Shown piece by piece: positions 41,303-52,730 of a stretch of DNA of 64,000 nt. Positions within the stretch are counted from its first letter, which is position 1. The number at the start of each line of letters is the position of its first letter. Made by a program: the position numbers and the translations under genes. Source of the stretch: Mansonella perstans (taxonomy: Eukaryota > Nematoda > Chromadorea > Rhabditida > Onchocercidae); the NCBI GenBank assembly GCA_037074765.1, contig JBAMDO010000223.1, positions 27,448 to 91,447 of the forward strand. The letters run 5' to 3'. Below the pieces are notes generated by a model that worked only from the letters and a program-made list of their open reading frames with translations, ran no database searches and was not told the origin of the DNA.

Positions 41303-43625
41303 CTTCTTAAATGGGATGAGTAAAATTTTTATTTATCCGAAATTGATTGAAATTTCCAGCACAAGAAAATAAATACGATTTTTTGTTGATCAAAGATTTT
41401 TGAGAATTTTTTTTTACAATTGAATCTGAAAATAAATTTATGAATCTGAATAAATCTGAATTTATGAAAATAAATTTACTCAAAGTAAAAAAATTAACTC
41501 ACCTTGCAAGTCTGGAAGTTAAGAAATTTTGTCTACCGTTAAATCTGTAAATAAGAAAAATTAAAATTAACTTGTAGATTTCGAAATAAAAAAACCGATT
41601 CCTTGTAAATTCAAAAGCAAAAAGCAAAGAGGTTTTGCTTACCATTGAAATTAAAAGAAATTAAAATCAACTTATAAACCTTAAAGTAAAAAAGAATTCG
41701 ACTTACCTCGTTAATTTGAAAATAGTAAAATAATTTAATTTAGCTTACATCGCTTAATGTCAGGTCAAAAAATCCAATTTCAGGTAAAAAACAGTTTGAA
41801 CCATCTTGGTATTATGATCAAGATCTTTGTTGGTGAAAACACTTTCAATAAATATTAATGAACAGTTGAATTTTGTCAACACATTTTGATTTGCGCGAAT
41901 TATAAATAGGAAAACCCCTGTGATGTAATTGCATTTTCAGAATGATTAATCTAACTGATTTGGCGACCAGAAAATGAGTAGGATTTGTTAATGATTGAAA
42001 AATTTTGAGAAAATTTCGTAACTAAAAAACGATTAGGTTTTAATGACCAAAATTACTGGAATCCTTACTGATCAAAAAAATTAAAGGTTTTAATGATCAA
42101 AAAGTGATTTTATCAATCTAAAGATGCAAAGCATTCAACCGCTGATAATAGTTCTGGAGAGTTACATAATAAAATCATAATAAAATACTGTTTAAATCTT
42201 TACACTTAAGATATTAATCTGACTCAGTTAATCTAAGCGGTTCATGTTGCAGCATGAACTTTTTGGAGCTCACCGAATATCACGAAGGGAATGATTGTGG
42301 TCCTCAACAACTTTAAAGAAAAGCATCAGCAATATCTGTGTTTTCCAATTTCACTAAATATGCTGTAGAAAGTTCAAATAGCTTACCTGATAAAGTATAT
42401 ATTTGTTATCATCAAAAAGGTTACTTATATTGAATACAATTCTATGTTCACGCTATTATGATTGCTTTTTACTCAAATTGAAAGCACAGTTCAAGAAGGC
42501 AGTTTATCATTTCTACAAATTTCTTAAAACGTAATGAAACAGATTATACACGATTTAATATGCAACAAGCTTGCATTCCGTCACTAAAAGTTGTAAAATA
42601 CGCAACAAATGAGTTGTATCTTGTGGCTTTTCTATCATTTTTTCAGAATATCAAATATCATTTAATAATAAATAACAACGTGGGAAATAAAACTAATAGG
42701 ATTTGTAAATAAAAAGTTAGAAGACTGATAAATTGTCATCAAGTGTAGAAGCTAGAACTGAAAGATATAAGGACTAAACGACAGAGGAAAGTGAATGTGA
42801 AGTAAGCAAATATATTAATACATATTAATATAAATGTTGACATTTAGTAGGAATAGACAGTTCGTGTGAAAATGCTGGACTTCTGTAATTATTGCAAAAT
42901 GTTTGTGCAAAAAGAATAAAACAAATCAAATGAATAAAAATAATCAGCGAGGAATGCTGAGAATACTGTATGATTTTAAATTGGATAAAACAACAAAATA
43001 AGTTTGAACATTAATTGGAAGGTTGAGTTTATTCTAACTTCAGAGGACTTAATTAATTGTAATTAAGTGCATAATTCGATTAACTGCAAATAAGTTCATA
43101 ATTCCTTCATAATTCGATTTGAAATCAATCAAAAATTCAGAAAAATTCAACTTAAAAAAATTCAACAAATATCAATTAGAGTTAATTTATTCCAGCTATT
43201 GTTCTGCCTTATATTAAACTAATGTACGATTGAAAATTCTTCCGATTAAATTATTTTGTACTGCGTCACTATGTTACCTCGTAAGCAATACAATATAATA
43301 TTATTTTAATCTATATCTATGCTGTATGTTTAATATGAATTCTTTTTCGACGCAAATGAAGTTTCTTCTCAGATCTCAGATGCTTTTCAGAAGGAATCGA
43401 GACTTAATAAATGAGGTCTATATTTCACGTGCCAGACCTCCTTCTTCACGTGAGAAGCGTGAACTTTTTTAATTCGATTGAAATTTAATAAACAGCGGGA
43501 AACACTTCATTTGCAAACATTGTACTTTTGTACGGAACTACGAAATGTACCTTTTTAACATTTTCATTATGATTTGATTACTCATTTCATTGTATTCTCA
43601 TTTTCTATGCTTAATTCACTCCTTA

Positions 43626-43631
43626 TTTATT
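43626..43631 (-). terminator. candidate poly(A) signal of the 14-3-3/tail gene
   Basis: AATAAA on the minus strand, about 183 nt beyond the stop at 43814. It is the nearest canonical signal seen. The assignment is inferred. Confidence 0.35.
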
Positions 43632-43813
43632 CATCAGTTAAGTTCCGGCAACTTTACAGTCAATTCCAGAAAATATTGAAAAGTGTTATAGTACCTTTTC
43701 ACGGATTCACTGTCGTTGATTATAAGTACACTTGTTGAATGTTTTAACGGAAATAATCTGTCTTGCATTCCTTTCGGAACATTTTGTTCATTGACTGCTC
43801 TGCTACAAGGCTA

Positions 43814-45876
43814 TTAATATCGAATCCATGGAACATGGGGTTTCTCATTTGGATGCCATGGTGTAATAGGGAAGATATTATGCATCGTTCTTGCTCCTCT
43901 CGGTGCCCATGGGTCAGGAAAGGCTTTTTCAGCAGCTTCATTATACAAATCCTCAGCACTTGAATGCTCCGAAAGAAATCGCCGGCCAAAGGCTTGTCCA
44001 TTTGCTGTAGAAGCCCGACGCAGAACATTGTAAATAAAATATGGAGGTTCTCGTACTAGAGAAGACATTGGCCATGCAGCACCTTTTCGAGGAGCTGAAA
44101 AACAACGCCGAAGTAGTTTTCGTTGTGCCAACTTCCGTCTACGACTTTCTAATGCTTGACCTTGTCTGTGAAATTGCTGCGGATTAAATGAGACTTGGTG
44201 AGGACTTAAGCTTTGTTGAAGTGTCACGGTGGTTTGTTGAACACCATAGTTTTGAGGCAAACAAAATGCCTGTTGTTCCTTTTCAAGCGGCGGTGATCTT
44301 AAAGGAAGTGGATGAGTTGTTTTCTGTTGAGCTGATCTCTGTCGAGTTGTTCTTTGCCTTGGAATTAGCCTATTCAAAATTTCTGCCTGTGTTGTTGATT
44401 GCGTAGGCGAGCAGGTGGACTTTTCACTAAAAGTTACAACTTTTGATTTTTTTTCTTTAATTACTGAAGGGGGCGATACTGCTGCAGAAGCTCCTTCAAG
44501 TAATGAAATTTGAGGAAAGTTTCCGATGATCTTCGGACCGAATGGTGTGAAAATGACTTGTGGTGGTGGAGTTGGTGGTACGGGTTCGGGAAATACAAGA
44601 TGTTCATATGTCCTAGAAGGTTTCGTTGACTCAGTTTCTGAGATGTTTAGATGCTGTTGATGTTGAACAGAGTGATCAATTTCAGGAAGAAATGGAAAAA
44701 TATTAATAGCAGGTTGATTTGTGGAAGTAATCAACTGCTGCTGCAATTCGATATTGCGACCACGTCCTGAACGGTTAATGGGCATGTTTTCAGGCTGCGG
44801 TTGTAATTCCTCAACATTATTAAGTTCACTTGTTATCTGAGTGTCAGAAGGAATTGAAACCTTACTTATCACAATATGTTGTGGAAAGTAACATGATGAG
44901 ATCGTGGTCACAGCCATAATGTTCGAAGGTGTCTGTGGTTCCTCATTAGCAGCTATGCTTGCTGTCCTATACAGTTCCGGAAGTGAATCATTTCCTTCAT
45001 TTGGGCGTTCAACTTCCGATTCCCGTTCTACTGCTAGCCGTTCATATTTGATATGGTTTTTCTTTATGGATAGCATTCTAGATTCAAAACTACGAAGCTG
45101 TTTTGTCAGCCTGCTTATGGGATCTATTGTGGTTGGAGTTAGTCTGTACTGACTTGTACATGGAATATCACGCGGTGCGCTAATCCTTAATATCGATGGA
45201 CGATTTTCTCTCTGTCCGAAATTACCATAGTCGTCTTCATCACCTTCATCCAGCGATTGTGATGATGTGGAGGATGAGGATAGCATAGACGAAGAACCGA
45301 GAAGCGGTTGAAATATTCCTTCAAAAGGATCTGGTAGTGATACATGTTCCTCACGCTCTTCATGTGATGCATGCTGTCTTTCGGGTGATGGATGATGATA
45401 GAAAACTGTAGGAGAAGCTTCGGCATGAGACGTGCAGAGATGTTTGTTTTCGGAAATCTCTATAGAGTTTGAATCTTGGTTAAATATAGTCGACTGTAAT
45501 CCTGTTGTTGCTAAACCAGTAGATAAAATAGTTGATGCGGGTGCAACAATTTGTGATTCCCTTCGAGTGCTTTGCAATTCAGCTGCGGTACTCCTTGGTT
45601 TAGCAGCAACACTTGTAGGATCAGTTAAAGGAACTTGTTGTATGTGTGAAACGCATACTGTTTCAGATTCAAAGAGTGGTTCATATAGAACAGAAGGATC
45701 TCGCTTCAGAGGGACATAGTTGCAAACATAAATCTGGTCAAATTTATTGTATTCCACCAAAGGTTGCGGAATAGTAAAATACCGTTGACGTGTCGGCATC
45801 GAAGGGACAAATTTTGGACTTGGTTCTCCCGCTAAACATCGCCTTAAATGTGCGGATGGTATTGCTGCTCTCTTTC
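43814..45876 (-). CDS. 687-codon low-complexity exon, probable C-terminal tail of the 14-3-3 gene
   Basis: One long open exon beginning after TTTTGCAG (45877-45884) in phase 1 and ending at TAA 43814-43816. The product is rich in Ser, Gln, Pro and Thr with a poly-Ser/acidic patch (SSSSTSSQSLDEGDEDD), a Pro run (EPVPPTPPPQ) and a basic Gln/Arg part. It closes with a more ordered-looking, Trp/Pro-rich end (FPDPWAPRGA, ITPWHPNEKPHVPW). Phase 1 matches the donor CATG|GTGATT at the end of the 14-3-3 exons, so I favour a single 940-aa protein. Otherwise the acceptor could be a trans-splice site, with translation from an internal ATG (MPTRQRYFT) as a downstream operon gene. No family is recognised. 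The RRCFSAP site (44090-44110) fits an R-x-x-S-x-P 14-3-3 ligand. Confidence 0.7.
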
Positions 45877-46184
45877 CTGCAAAATTTATAATATAACTGA
45901 TAGAGAAAAAACGTAACAAATCTCAACTGTCATCAGAGCTGATGACAACTCTTCAGATCAGGGATAATTTAATAAGGAGATGTACTAGGCGACTGCTTAC
46001 AAGAATCGAATGATGATTATCTCAACTTAATCAATTATAAGTATGACAATGCACAATTGCACATTAGATAGGAGATTTCGATAGAAAGGTTCTTCTGAAA
46101 ATAATAAAAAAGAAAAAGCGAAGAGGTTTGAAAAGTTGTGAAAGCGAGATGGAATGAATTTAAAGTACATTTTGCGATAATCAC

Positions 46185-48801
46185 CATGCCACTTTCTTGC
46201 TCCTTCCAAAATCTCTAATTCATGTACTTCATTAGGACCAAGATCAGCCATCCAAGCGTCTAAATTATCTTGCAATAAATTTACCACTGCACGAATATTC
46301 GGGTCATCTTTAGTATATTCCTTACCTTCAGTCACTGCCTGAAATTGTCTTTCTATGGAAGAATTTTATGTCGTTTGATAATTTTTCAAGTTTTTAAGAA
46401 ATGGAATCAGTCTATTGCGAGAAAATTTATAATGGGTGAATGGATATTTATAGCAAATATTTTAACATTTCCTTTTAAATAAATTGAAATGAAAACATAC
46501 TTGCATTGATAACTGTAGAGCTTTGATACGTTCACATGGTATTGCATAATAATGTATAGACATATTGAGCATCAGACCTAAACGTATAGGATTGAATTTC
46601 TTGAGCTCCATGTCTGCTAGCTCAAGCGCCATCTGATAGCAATTCTCAGCAAGCTGACGCACCTCTAAAAAAACAAGTTTTATTTTCAGTAGGAAACAGA
46701 GACGACATATGGTACGGGAAATTTGAAATGCTCACATAATGACTAATATCTCAAAGAATGAAAGTACACAAATTTGTCTTTTAAGTATGATATATTTGCG
46801 ACGATTTTCAAACTTATTACTACTAAGAGTATTTAAAATTTAAAGAAATTGATATCAACAAGTTTGGCAACTGAAACATCTAACAAAAGCTCAGCAACAG
46901 CGAATATATACTGAGCAGGAAAATTGAAATTTGATGGAAGATTTACCAAAAAATTGATCTTCACTAACAACACCTGACCAGTATCGGAAATAATCTGCAC
47001 AAAGTTTCATGAAGTAAATTTTTAGTTCAATATTTTTTGTATCCAATATATCATGATCGATCATGTCCTAAAATAAACAGTGTAGGCTTTATGAACTATT
47101 CGTATTCCGTTTTTTATTCCTCTAAATGCAACATACTGAAGCAAGGCCAGGAATATACTTGATTTTAAAAGCAAATTTGTGGTCATCGTTTGGACAAATA
47201 AAATATAATTTGATGAGATTTTGTTATCAGTAATCACTTCATAAATCATCCTATATAAGCGAAATACTTTCCAAATAAAGTCAGAAATACCCTGAGATTG
47301 CAAATGTGATTTTCTAACTGATAATGGGCAACGAATAAGTTGACTTTAATAAAATTAAGGAAATCAGTGTGCTGATTATCAGATCACTCCCCAGAGCACT
47401 AAGAAATTGTCCAGTAATTTGATGATCGAGGAGAAATCAAATTTTCATCGACTATGGAATTCAAGATGACGTATCAAAAGAAGCAATAGAACTCTCAAAG
47501 AGCCTAAGAAAGCTTACCTATTTTGAGAAATCATAAAAAAAGCATCGAGCGTTAAAACACTTCCAAACGTCAGTGTGATTGATTGTTACATTCTTTTGCA
47601 TTAACTACAGATACTCAGCTGCAAAATTAATCACAACTTACGATCACTTCCGTACAAATGGTGACCACTTCATAACGTGCTCTATACATGTTGTCACGTA
47701 AAATGCGATGCTTAAGAATTTCTTTCCGTGGTATTTCTTTTTGTAGATTCATATACATATCATATTCTTTGCGAAATTTGCACACTAAGCTCTAAAATTA
47801 TTGTTAGTTCTCTCAGCTATTTTGGGAAGTTAAAATGTGATTAGCAAAGATTAAACTCAATAGACAAATTTCAACAATGATAAAACTTTAGTTACTTGCT
47901 CTCTGATATTATCAAATTTAAGGATTTCCGCAGAAACAATTATGCAGTTAAACTCAGGCACAACAGAGATGAAAATGGACCTGTAAGTTAATTTCAGGCA
48001 TCCTTTATGTAATCTTCAAAAATGCTCTACAAGCTAACAGATTCATGTTAAAATTTATGAACCAAGTTCTACGAACCTTATAGAAGGCTGTAAACAAATT
48101 TCCTTCTTCGTTGGTCAACTCTTTACCGTAGTTAGCAATCAATAATTGAATATTCTTTCTTGCATCATCAAAAAGCGATAGCTGCAAAAGCGAAGAGTGT
48201 ATTAATTATGCATTTTCGCTGGTTATACTAGAAAATAAGTAAATGATACAATTGATTCATGTACTTCTTCACAATGAAAGTAATAATCACTTACAGTATG
48301 GTACCTCATAAGTCTTAAAAAAATAATCAAAATGCCAGCAATCAATAGAATAATCTTTTTAAAAGTGTAAATTACAAATCACGACTTAATAAGTAAATCA
48401 TAAGTATCTCATGGATTAAGATAAGGTCGGCGATTTTGCGACAATGAATTATGCTTAATTAGGAAAAAATCCTAGCATTTTAGTCCGCTTAAGTTTATTT
48501 AAGCGATTCATTTCTTTATGTTATAGATTTTCACTAAATGCAACTTAGTGTTGTGGAATATAAATTTAATTGTCTGTTATAATTTACCGCTATATTTCAC
48601 ACTGCTTGCTATTATATTGCTTACTGTAATACTGTTTCACGGTATTTGTTCTAACGGTTTATATCATGCAAAAAAAAGCCTTCTTAATAATTGATCGGCA
48701 ATAAAAGCAATGTACAATGAATCTGGAATAATTACCGCATTAGCGATCCTTATGCGCATCATTAAATCATTACGATCAACAACCTGCATCTCTTCATCCA
48801 T
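46185..48801 (-). CDS. divergent 14-3-3 protein (N-terminal domain of a probable fusion)
   Basis: 14-3-3 proteins are dimeric adaptors that bind phosphoserine/phosphothreonine peptides. Six exons: 48736-48801, 48077-48181, 47642-47791, 46947-47067, 46501-46664, 46185-46338, phases consistent (760 nt, 253 residues plus 1 nt). The start MDEEMQVVDRNDL aligns with the family N-terminus, followed by GKELTNEEGNL, DYFRYWSGVV, NPIRLGLMLNMSIHYY and LLQDNLDAW. Every groove residue examined is kept: K57, R64, R135, Y136, N181 and N227 (K49, R56, R127, Y128, N173 and N224 of zeta). The rest is strongly divergent, so this is not the ordinary housekeeping paralogue. Reading on past 46185 instead of splicing adds a hydrophobic, intron-like tail and a stop at 46027. 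The favoured donor G|GTGATT joins in phase to the long exon 43814-45876. Confidence 0.88.
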
Positions 48802-49841
48802 AGCAATACCTTTTTTTTCACTCACTACACCAAATAAGCTAATTAATTACAATTCTAAACTCACAGACAGGAAAATCCCACTAATGGTCGAATTCGCATA
48901 ATCACTATTATTTTGATCCTGACCACCAGCAAATCAACATTCAAATAAAAAAAATATGAATAATCTATAACAATTACGACGAATTACAAAGCGCTATTAT
49001 TTGATTATTTTGATGATAAGTTAAACGGCTAGATTTTGTATACTCATTATTTCTTCCTAATTAATTCATTGAATCATTTAATAATTTGCCGAGTTAAATA
49101 TTCACGACAAACAGTTGTGATAATAGTAGCAATGATGATATTAGTAAGGAACCTATACTATATAACCCGAGGAAAAAAAATTCATAAGTAGCAAAGCACA
49201 GAATTTGTTCTTCGATCTTGCTAAATGTTGGCTAATAATTATGAAGAGACTCGGAAACTGATTAGGGCAAATTTTCTGCTCACAGAAGAGGCTGGTTAAA
49301 AATAGCGGTACAGTAATAAATGTAGATTAACGCTATGTAATAGCTAAATTATATTCGACCAGCTCTAAGGTCTAAGTTTGTCTGATTTTAGATAATCAGA
49401 TTACGTTCCGGTAAAATTTTCTGCTTAGCAGTGCGCCAATAATTAATAGTAGTGGATCATAATATTATTCCTCAATCAAATTAACAGTTCGTTACGAACT
49501 TTGTTAAAATTAGATACATCACTTCTAATTTTAGTCTTCCAAATAATAATTGAACAATTTCCTCAAGCAATTTATAATCAGCCAATATTTTAAAAATTTC
49601 CTTTAAATTTCTCATACTTTTCGCCACCTTTCAATGAGAATAATCTATTCTAATTAGAATCATCCTAACGTATTTCTACTTTTACAATAAAGTTGTGATT
49701 CGATGTGACAGAAATGTCAAACTGAATCAGCAATTTGACCATTTGGAAAATTCAATCATTTTATTTTATAAAAACCAATAATATCATATTTTTTATTAAA
49801 AAGAGAAATATACCTATCTTATTTTGTGGGACCTGAAAGCA
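48802..49841. other. 5' region of the 14-3-3 gene, no gene seen
   Basis: AT-rich, with no supported open frame. A possible trans-splice acceptor (GGTGTAG) lies about 25 nt upstream of the 14-3-3 ATG at 48801. Confidence 0.4.
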
Positions 49842-49914
49842 GGCCCTGTGGCCTAATGGATAAGGCGTCGCCCTCCGGAGGCGAAGATTGCAGGTTCGAG
49901 TCCTGCCAGGGTCG
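49842..49914 (+). tRNA. tRNA-Arg (anticodon CCG)
   Basis: 73 nt that fold as a complete cloverleaf. Acceptor stem GGCCCTG/CAGGGTC has one G-T pair. The other stems are D GCCT/AGGC, anticodon TCGCC/GGCGA with loop CTCCGGA (anticodon CCG at positions 34-36), and T GCAGG/CCTGC with TTCGAGT loop. The discriminator base is G. There is no intron and no encoded CCA. It reads CGG codons. Confidence 0.96.
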
Positions 49915-49968
49915 GGGTTTTGCAGCTTCGCGCGATGGTGTTCATGAATACGAGCACATCGCTCACTT

Positions 49969-50319
49969 TTAGTTCGGAATCAGAATGTCCACGTGAACAG
50001 AGATGAAGTAAACTAACGGTACTTCATGTGAAAGCAATGCAGAAGCCTGCGTGAAACAAGGTGATGATGCACAGAAGAAACAAAAATATGCAGTGATTTT
50101 CCAGAACATAGATTCAGGCGTATTAAGATTTCGCTCAATTCTATGGAAGAAATCTTCGGAGCAAAGTGGATTCTGAACAAGGAACTGAGAGACTTTGCGG
50201 GCATTGCTGAATGTATGTACAACAATGGAGAAGTAAATTTGTTCAGACATAGGGTCCTGATACGCCGGATCGAAGAGTGAACCAAATATGATCTGTAGAG
50301 TGTAGCAAATAGTGTTCAA
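49969..50319 (-). CDS. 116-codon uncharacterised open frame
   Basis: Single open frame from MNTICYTLQ to a TAA stop, beside the tRNA on the opposite strand and slightly more GC-rich than its surroundings. A second overlapping 90-codon frame exists on the same strand. Cys/Phe-rich segments (FCFFCASSPCF) do not suggest a known fold, and no splice context or neighbour supports it. It may be a decayed gene fragment or chance. Confidence 0.25.
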   Translation of the reverse strand: MNTICYTLQIIFGSLFDPAYQDPMSEQIYFSIVVHTFSNARKVSQFLVQNPLCSEDFFHRIERNLNTPESMFWKITAYFCFFCASSPCFTQASALLSHEVPLVYFISVHVDILIPN

Positions 50320-50503
50320 AAATCATGATCTACTTCTTTCTACTATTAGTGAAATGAAATTGAAGAGTTCTATAACGAGTTTAACTCATGTGTTAGGCAG
50401 GATTTTGAAGTAAATTAAGGAGAAAAAACGGGAATAAATGATGTAAGTCGAATTACGACTGGAAGTAGTTTTACTTCCTCTTTGTGATCTGCTACCTGTT
50501 GAA

Positions 50504-50586
50504 ATCCTTTCTCCTTCCCTTTGTGATCTGCTACCTGTTCACCTATTAGTATACACCAATTTATGATTGATAAATTGGTGTATACT
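50504..50586. repeat. partial third copy with a perfect 16-bp palindrome
   Basis: 50504-50572 matches part of both large duplicate copies (41008 onward and the equivalent region of copy 2). It ends in a hairpin with arms at 50548-50563 and 50571-50586 (AGTATACACCAATTTA and its exact complement) and a 7-nt spacer. The right arm is absent from the full copies. A further copy of TTTGTGATCTGCTACCTGTT at about 50481-50500 precedes it. Confidence 0.85.
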
Positions 50587-50770
50587 CAATAGATTCATTC
50601 AACGTGGGTAAAATCCTCCAAATTTTCGTTCGAGAATTTCAATCTACGACGATGACGGCGACCATTGTAAGCCTAAATTTCCCTTATGCTTTTATTTGCA
50701 TTTGTGAAATTAATTACATGAATACACATTCATCAGTAAAACTCATCTTTTTAATTCCTGCAAACCTTAA

Positions 50771-51357
50771 TGACTTATTTATTATATCAGTACTGAATGA
50801 GGATCGATAAAGTAAAGCCACAAACGTCTTAAATGTTTTTTCCTTTCTTTTCCTTCTTACAAAAGTGTTATTTATTATAATTTGCGCTTTTCAACCTCCT
50901 CTCTGCTTTCAGCTTTGAGAGTGACATCCGAAATTTATTTGTATCTTTTAGTTTTGTTTGTTCGATTGAATGTAATTTCTAACTTTGTTAATTTCAACCC
51001 AATACTGATAAGCATGTCAAACAAGCATTATAAAATTAATTTTTAGTCTGAGCGACTTTCCGATCCTTTCTCCTTCCCTTTGTGATCTGCTACCTGTTCA
51101 CCTATTAGTATACACCAATTTATGATTGATATCATTTCATTTACCCTCTTTGAAAGATTTAAGCTTACCATTTTTCTTTCAAGATCTTATAATGAGTAAG
51201 TCCTCATATCATCAATAAAGTCATAAAGGTATTGGTTTTGATATTGACTTTAAAAGTATTATTAAGGCAGGAATGTCGTCCGTTGGTTGGTAAATAAGAA
51301 ATAAATACTCTAATATTTTGTTCATTATTTCCGATGTGCCAAATGCTTACTGTTATT
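50771..51357 (+). repeat. dispersed duplication, copy 2
   Basis: About 587 bp, a near-identical direct copy of 40720-41302 some 10 kb away, with the 14-3-3 gene and the tRNA between them. Flanks on both sides differ completely. Open frames inside it are short and contain no motif. Confidence 0.9.
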
Positions 51358-52730
51358 ACTAAACGCATTACATTACTTGTTAAAAAGGATAATACATTAA
51401 TCTGAATTATTGAATACTCACTCCCCAGATGGAATCTTTTCGCATTTGAAGGAGTTAACACTTTTTAACACTTTTTTATTACGAAACTGCATGCAGTGCC
51501 AAACAAAATAATAGCATTTTCACAAATTACTCATTTAGCATCACTGTTCAATGAACGAGGTATAGTTGAGACCGTAGTATCATGGAATATTTTCCTTCAT
51601 CATTTAATATCTCCTAGAAAATATCAACTATATCGTTGACAACAGCATCAACGAGCGAGTAGTGCCAGGACATGTATGTTGAGAATTTAAATAAGCCAGG
51701 AATGGAATGCTGTGCTGTGTCCTGTTGAATTAGTTCAAGCGAAGTTGGTGATCTGTTGATTAGTTAATGATATACTTATCTAAAACACTTAACAGTGATG
51801 TATACTGATTTCTGAATCGTAAAATGACTATATGTAAAACGATTTAACGGACATGATGTAAGGAACTCCGGGAAAAGATAATTAATAATGGAATTTGATC
51901 ATTTAATTAGCAGTGTCACTTCTGTTCTTATTTGAAACAGTCAGGTTTAATCAGTCAATACAACATGCAATATTAAAATTTCAAATCCCATGATAGAAGA
52001 TTTGATAGGAGACATATTTTGTCAAATTTCAACATTACTTGACCGCCCTTAATGTGAAAAAGTTACCTCCAAGTAAATACCAATAAGCCAGCGAAATACA
52101 TCGGATTTATGATTTATCTATCGTTGGAGTCCATTTATTTATCTAATCTCATTATATCCAAGACTGCAAGCTTTCAACCTTAACTGGGTCCCTTGATTAC
52201 TTGATTCTATAACATCTGTTCTTCAAGCAGTAAAACAAAAAGCAATAATGTGCTTTATATTACAAAATTGTAACGAAAGTACTCATAATGCAGAAATTTC
52301 CAATGTATATGACATATGAGCAAACTGATTTTCACGCAATAGGAAAATATCAATCTTAACAGAGACCACGAAGAATAAAACCAACATGAAGCAGATTCAA
52401 AATAAAACATGAGAAAAATTACAAAATCCAAAACTTGAGATTACCAGAATATGTTATCTGCTAAAATTACCATACCATAAATCCAATAAATCTTGAATAG
52501 TAGAGAGATGAAAATTTATGGATCCATAAATAAGAAATATAAGTTGAAAAATATGAAGCCTTTTGTGATCTGATGCTTTTCCTACGGTTGACAAAGTAAG
52601 CTAACGCCTTATAAAGTGAGATGAAGCAACCAAGGTTCACAAGAATGCTAACTGTATTCCTCTCTTTACTCTTATTTCGAAAATACATCGATGCGCATGT
52701 CGCACCGCTACCAATTCCGGAGTGTTACCA
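51358..52730. other. non-coding sequence downstream of the golgin gene
   Basis: AT-rich, with short open frames only. It includes the 3' UTR of the golgin gene, whose stop is at 52731. No gene was supported. Confidence 0.45.

Larger units (their letters stand above)
39972..43813. other. intergenic region between convergent genes
   Basis: Contains duplicated copy 1 (40720-41302) and a diverged, roughly 100-nt-period A-rich repeat at about 41420-41770 with recurring AAAATTAACTCACCTTGCA-like segments. No supported gene was seen elsewhere. Confidence 0.5.

Noticed and set aside
44188..45719. Open frames on the plus strand opposite the long low-complexity exon (44188-44406, 44904-45152, 45432-45719)
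   Set aside because: They are antisense shadows of a 687-codon frame and contain no motifs.
45877..45919. Extending the long exon to an ATG upstream (MLRFFSISYIINF)
   Set aside because: This stretch is the pyrimidine-rich end of an intron ending in TTTTGCAG, and the hydrophobic residues are translated intron.
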